Shown here: piece after piece, positions 62,020-64,000 of the stretch
Layout of the letters: each line of letters starts with the position of its first letter
How positions within the stretch are numbered: position 1 is the stretch's first letter
Assembly: GCA_022486815.1 (NCBI GenBank)
Contig: JAKVJW010000009.1
Coordinates: forward strand, 40,018-104,017
Source of the DNA: Prevotella sp.
GTDB lineage: Bacteria > Bacteroidota > Bacteroidia > Bacteroidales > Bacteroidaceae
Reading direction: 5' to 3'
Length of the DNA: 64,000 nt
Made by a program: the position numbers and the translations under genes
Notes under the pieces: model-generated
What the model was told of the DNA's origin: nothing
The model's input: only the letters and a program-made list of their open reading frames with translations
Databases searched by the model: none

Positions 62020-63483
62020 ATGTCTCCTTCCATTATTCTTATTACAGTTATAGCTTATATTGTCGTTCTTTTCACTATTTCCTATTTTGCAGGACATAAG
62101 GCCGATAATGCCGGTTTCTTTACCGGTAATCGTCAGTCGAAATGGTATATGGTGGCTTTTGCCATGATTGGCGCAAGTATCTCCGGGGTCACATTTGTAT
62201 CTGTTCCGGGGATGGTAGCTGTGAGTGGATTCGGTTACTTGCAACTCGTGATGGGCTTCATTGTGGGACAGTTGATTATTGCTTTCGTGTTGACACCTCT
62301 GTTTTATCGGATGCATCTCACATCCATCTATCAATATCTGAGTGATCGTTTTGGCATGGCATCCTATCATACTGGGGCATGGTTCTTTTTCGTTTCCAAG
62401 ATGTTGGGAGCAGCAGTCCGCTTGTTCCTCGTCTGTATTACCTTGCAGTTGCTTGCTTTCGGTCCTTTGGGTATTCCTTTTTGGGTAAATGTTGTGCTGT
62501 CAGTAGGTCTGGTCTGGCTCTATACCTTCCGGGGTGGTGTGAAGTCTATTATCTGGACAGATTCACTCAAAACACTTTGTCTGATTGTTTCTGTAGGGCT
62601 TTGTATCTATTTCATAGCCCATGATATGAACTTCTCTTTCGGTGGAATAATAAAGTCTGTTGCCAACAGTTCTTTCAGTAAGATATTTTTCTTTAATGAT
62701 GTCAATGACAAGGAATATTTCTTCAAACAGTTTTTTGCCGGTATTTTTACGATGGTGGCAATGAACGGACTTGACCAGGATATGATGCAGCGCAATTTGA
62801 GTTGCCGTAACTATCATGAATCTCAGAAAAATATGATAATCAGTATACTGTTGCAGTTTGTCGTGATAGCAACATTCCTGATACTCGGCGTGTTGCTTTA
62901 TATTTTTGCAGCAGCTCACGGTATTACTGCTACCGGTGACAAGATTTTCCCGGTGATTGCAACAGGAGGTTATCTTCCTGTCATTGTCGGCGTTCTCTTT
63001 ATCATCGGTTTTGTAGCTTCTGCCTATAATGCCGCTGGTTCCGCCCTGACGGCACTGACTACTTCTTTTACAGTTGATATTCTCGGAATCAAGGACAAGA
63101 GTGAAAAGCAGGTCTCCCATATTCGGGGCAGGGTACATCTGGGTATGGCCTTGTTGATGGTGCTTACTATCATCATCTTCAATATACTGAATAATACCAG
63201 TGTCATTGATGCCGTCTACATTTTAGCAAGTTATACATACGGCCCGATCCTGGGTATGTTTGCTTTTGGCATCATCGTCAAGAGACCTGTCCGTGATAAA
63301 CTTGTCCCTTTTGCTGCGTTGGCAGCTCCTTGTCTCTGCCTTATTCTGGACATGAATTCGGAACGGTGGTTCAATGGTTACCATTTCAGTTATGAGATTC
63401 TTATCTTCAATGCCTTGTTTACATTCATTGGTATGTGTTTTCTTATAAAAGGGAAAAATGATAAAGATGAAAAAGCAATTTAA
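62020..63483 (+). CDS. sodium:solute symporter (SSS family)
   Basis: An inner-membrane protein of 487 residues with about thirteen hydrophobic segments. It follows the SSS/SGLT fold: the opening IAYIVVLFTISYFAGHKADNA, then FTGNRQSKWYMVAFAMIGAS and the SGVTFVSVPGM unwound-helix segment used for sodium and substrate binding. Later come NGLDQDMMQRNLSCRN and SAYNAAGSALTALTTSFTVD. The substrate cannot be read directly, but the neighbours (NamZ before, serine hydrolase 16 bases after) point to N-acetylmuramic acid or a small muropeptide. The 124-base gap before it has no clear terminator, so it is probably in one operon with NamZ. Confidence 0.9.
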   Translation: MSPSIILITVIAYIVVLFTISYFAGHKADNAGFFTGNRQSKWYMVAFAMIGASISGVTFVSVPGMVAVSGFGYLQLVMGFIVGQLIIAFVLTPLFYRMHLTSIYQYLSDRFGMASYHTGAWFFFVSKMLGAAVRLFLVCITLQLLAFGPLGIPFWVNVVLSVGLVWLYTFRGGVKSIIWTDSLKTLCLIVSVGLCIYFIAHDMNFSFGGIIKSVANSSFSKIFFFNDVNDKEYFFKQFFAGIFTMVAMNGLDQDMMQRNLSCRNYHESQKNMIISILLQFVVIATFLILGVLLYIFAAAHGITATGDKIFPVIATGGYLPVIVGVLFIIGFVASAYNAAGSALTALTTSFTVDILGIKDKSEKQVSHIRGRVHLGMALLMVLTIIIFNILNNTSVIDAVYILASYTYGPILGMFAFGIIVKRPVRDKLVPFAALAAPCLCLILDMNSERWFNGYHFSYEILIFNALFTFIGMCFLIKGKNDKDEKAI

Positions 63484-63499
63484 AAAGAGGAAATGAAAT

Positions 63500-64000
63500 A
63501 TGGTACACTTACGTTTTATTTTATTATCACTATTTGCTGTAATTTGTGTGGATGCTTTGCCACAGTCTTTACAAAGGGTGGCACCCGGTGAGGTCGGGCT
63601 GGATGCAAAACAATTGTCGTATGTAGACCCTGTGATTGAAGGAGCGATCAAGGAAGGCCGTGCACCCGGAGCCGTCCTGGCGATTGTCCGTCATGGAAAA
63701 ATGGCTTTTCTTAAAGCTTATGGTAACCGGCAGGTGTATCCTTTCCGTCAGCCGATGACGACGAATACGGTTTTTGACATGGCTTCGTGTAGCAAGAGTA
63801 TGTCTACTGCTGTATGTGTGATGGTTCTTATGGAAAGAGGACTGCTGCGCCCTTCTGATCCGGTGAATGAATATATCCCCGGTTTCCAGAGTTGGCGTAA
63901 CGGTAAGGATAGTGTCACTATCCGCATTGTCGATTTGCTTACTCATACTTCTGGATTGCCTCCTTATGCTCCTGTTCAGGAACTGAAAGAAAAATACGGA
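63500..64000 (+). CDS. beta-lactamase-family serine hydrolase, cut by the window edge
   Basis: The first 167 codons of a class C beta-lactamase/PBP-like protein are visible. A signal peptide (residues about 1-19) leads into GLDAKQLSYVDPVIEGAI and AVLAIVRHGKMAFLKAYGN, then the active-site SxxK as SCSK in DMASCSKSMSTA, and DLLTHTSGLPPY, the usual GLxP block. The YxN and HxG motifs would lie beyond the edge. Related proteins act as peptidases or esterases on wall peptides. The ATG at 63500 is preferred over one at 63493, whose frame stops early. An AGAGG sits just before it. Confidence 0.88.
   Translation, partial: MVHLRFILLSLFAVICVDALPQSLQRVAPGEVGLDAKQLSYVDPVIEGAIKEGRAPGAVLAIVRHGKMAFLKAYGNRQVYPFRQPMTTNTVFDMASCSKSMSTAVCVMVLMERGLLRPSDPVNEYIPGFQSWRNGKDSVTIRIVDLLTHTSGLPPYAPVQELKEKYG

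Noticed and set aside
1..64000. CRISPR array or intact prophage
   Set aside because: No evenly spaced repeat-spacer unit and no phage structural or integrase gene was found on reading both strands.

Overview
The window reads as chromosomal DNA of a Bacteroidales bacterium, probably Bacteroidaceae or a close relative; I cannot fix the genus from sequence alone. The grounds are three SusC/SusD pairs, a hybrid two-component system with a periplasmic propeller sensor, sigma-ABfr-type promoters (TAnnTTTG at -7), no consistent Shine-Dalgarno sites, and a dense set of exo-glycosidases with Sec signals.

Left edge (1-1324): an AT-rich gene graveyard. It holds the decayed 3' part of an IS982-family transposase, a possible TetR N-terminus, a broken AbiEii-type nucleotidyltransferase, the first dozen codons of an AAA/DUF4143-like ATPase and short G+C-rich repeats. 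No intact gene lies here.

Housekeeping block (1325-9642, minus strand): an unknown protein and a DUF1847 protein, tRNA-His with its own promoter and terminator, a tight operon (sigma-54 activator without sensor domain, lptE, TPR protein, secG), and a cluster of rlmN, a divergent pdxA-like gene and an LPG-flippase-like gene. The PdxA-like protein has lost two of the three metal-binding histidines of the family.

Envelope block (9710-15125, plus strand): a GT2 glycosyltransferase fused to a DUF4922 (HIT/GalT-like) domain, a SpoIID/LytB protein and an AmpG-like MFS permease.

Polysaccharide utilisation locus (15378-54628, plus strand, closed by a strong terminator at 54661-54700): GH78, GH106 and a GH71/99-like protein; the HTCS regulator; two tandem SusCD pairs and a putative surface glycan-binding lipoprotein; then a second GH71/99-like protein, GH78, GH20, PA14-containing GH3, GH27, GH3, GH127 and GH3. 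The enzymes would strip rhamnose, galactose or arabinopyranose, beta-L-arabinofuranose, HexNAc and beta-glucose or xylose. No lyase, esterase or recognised endo-enzyme is present and none of the enzymes has a lipobox, so imported oligosaccharides are probably dismantled in the periplasm. The substrate is not a standard known one; a rhamnose-rich plant glycan or a rhamnose/HexNAc bacterial wall polysaccharide would fit. The GH71/99-like pair is the least explained component.

Right end (54743-64000): a third SusCD pair on the minus strand, an 880-bp AT-rich divergent intergenic region with an extra promoter and a tiny ORF, then a plus-strand group of NamZ-type DUF1343 exo-muramidase, sodium/solute symporter and a beta-lactamase-family serine hydrolase cut by the window edge. 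This looks like a peptidoglycan-fragment salvage module.
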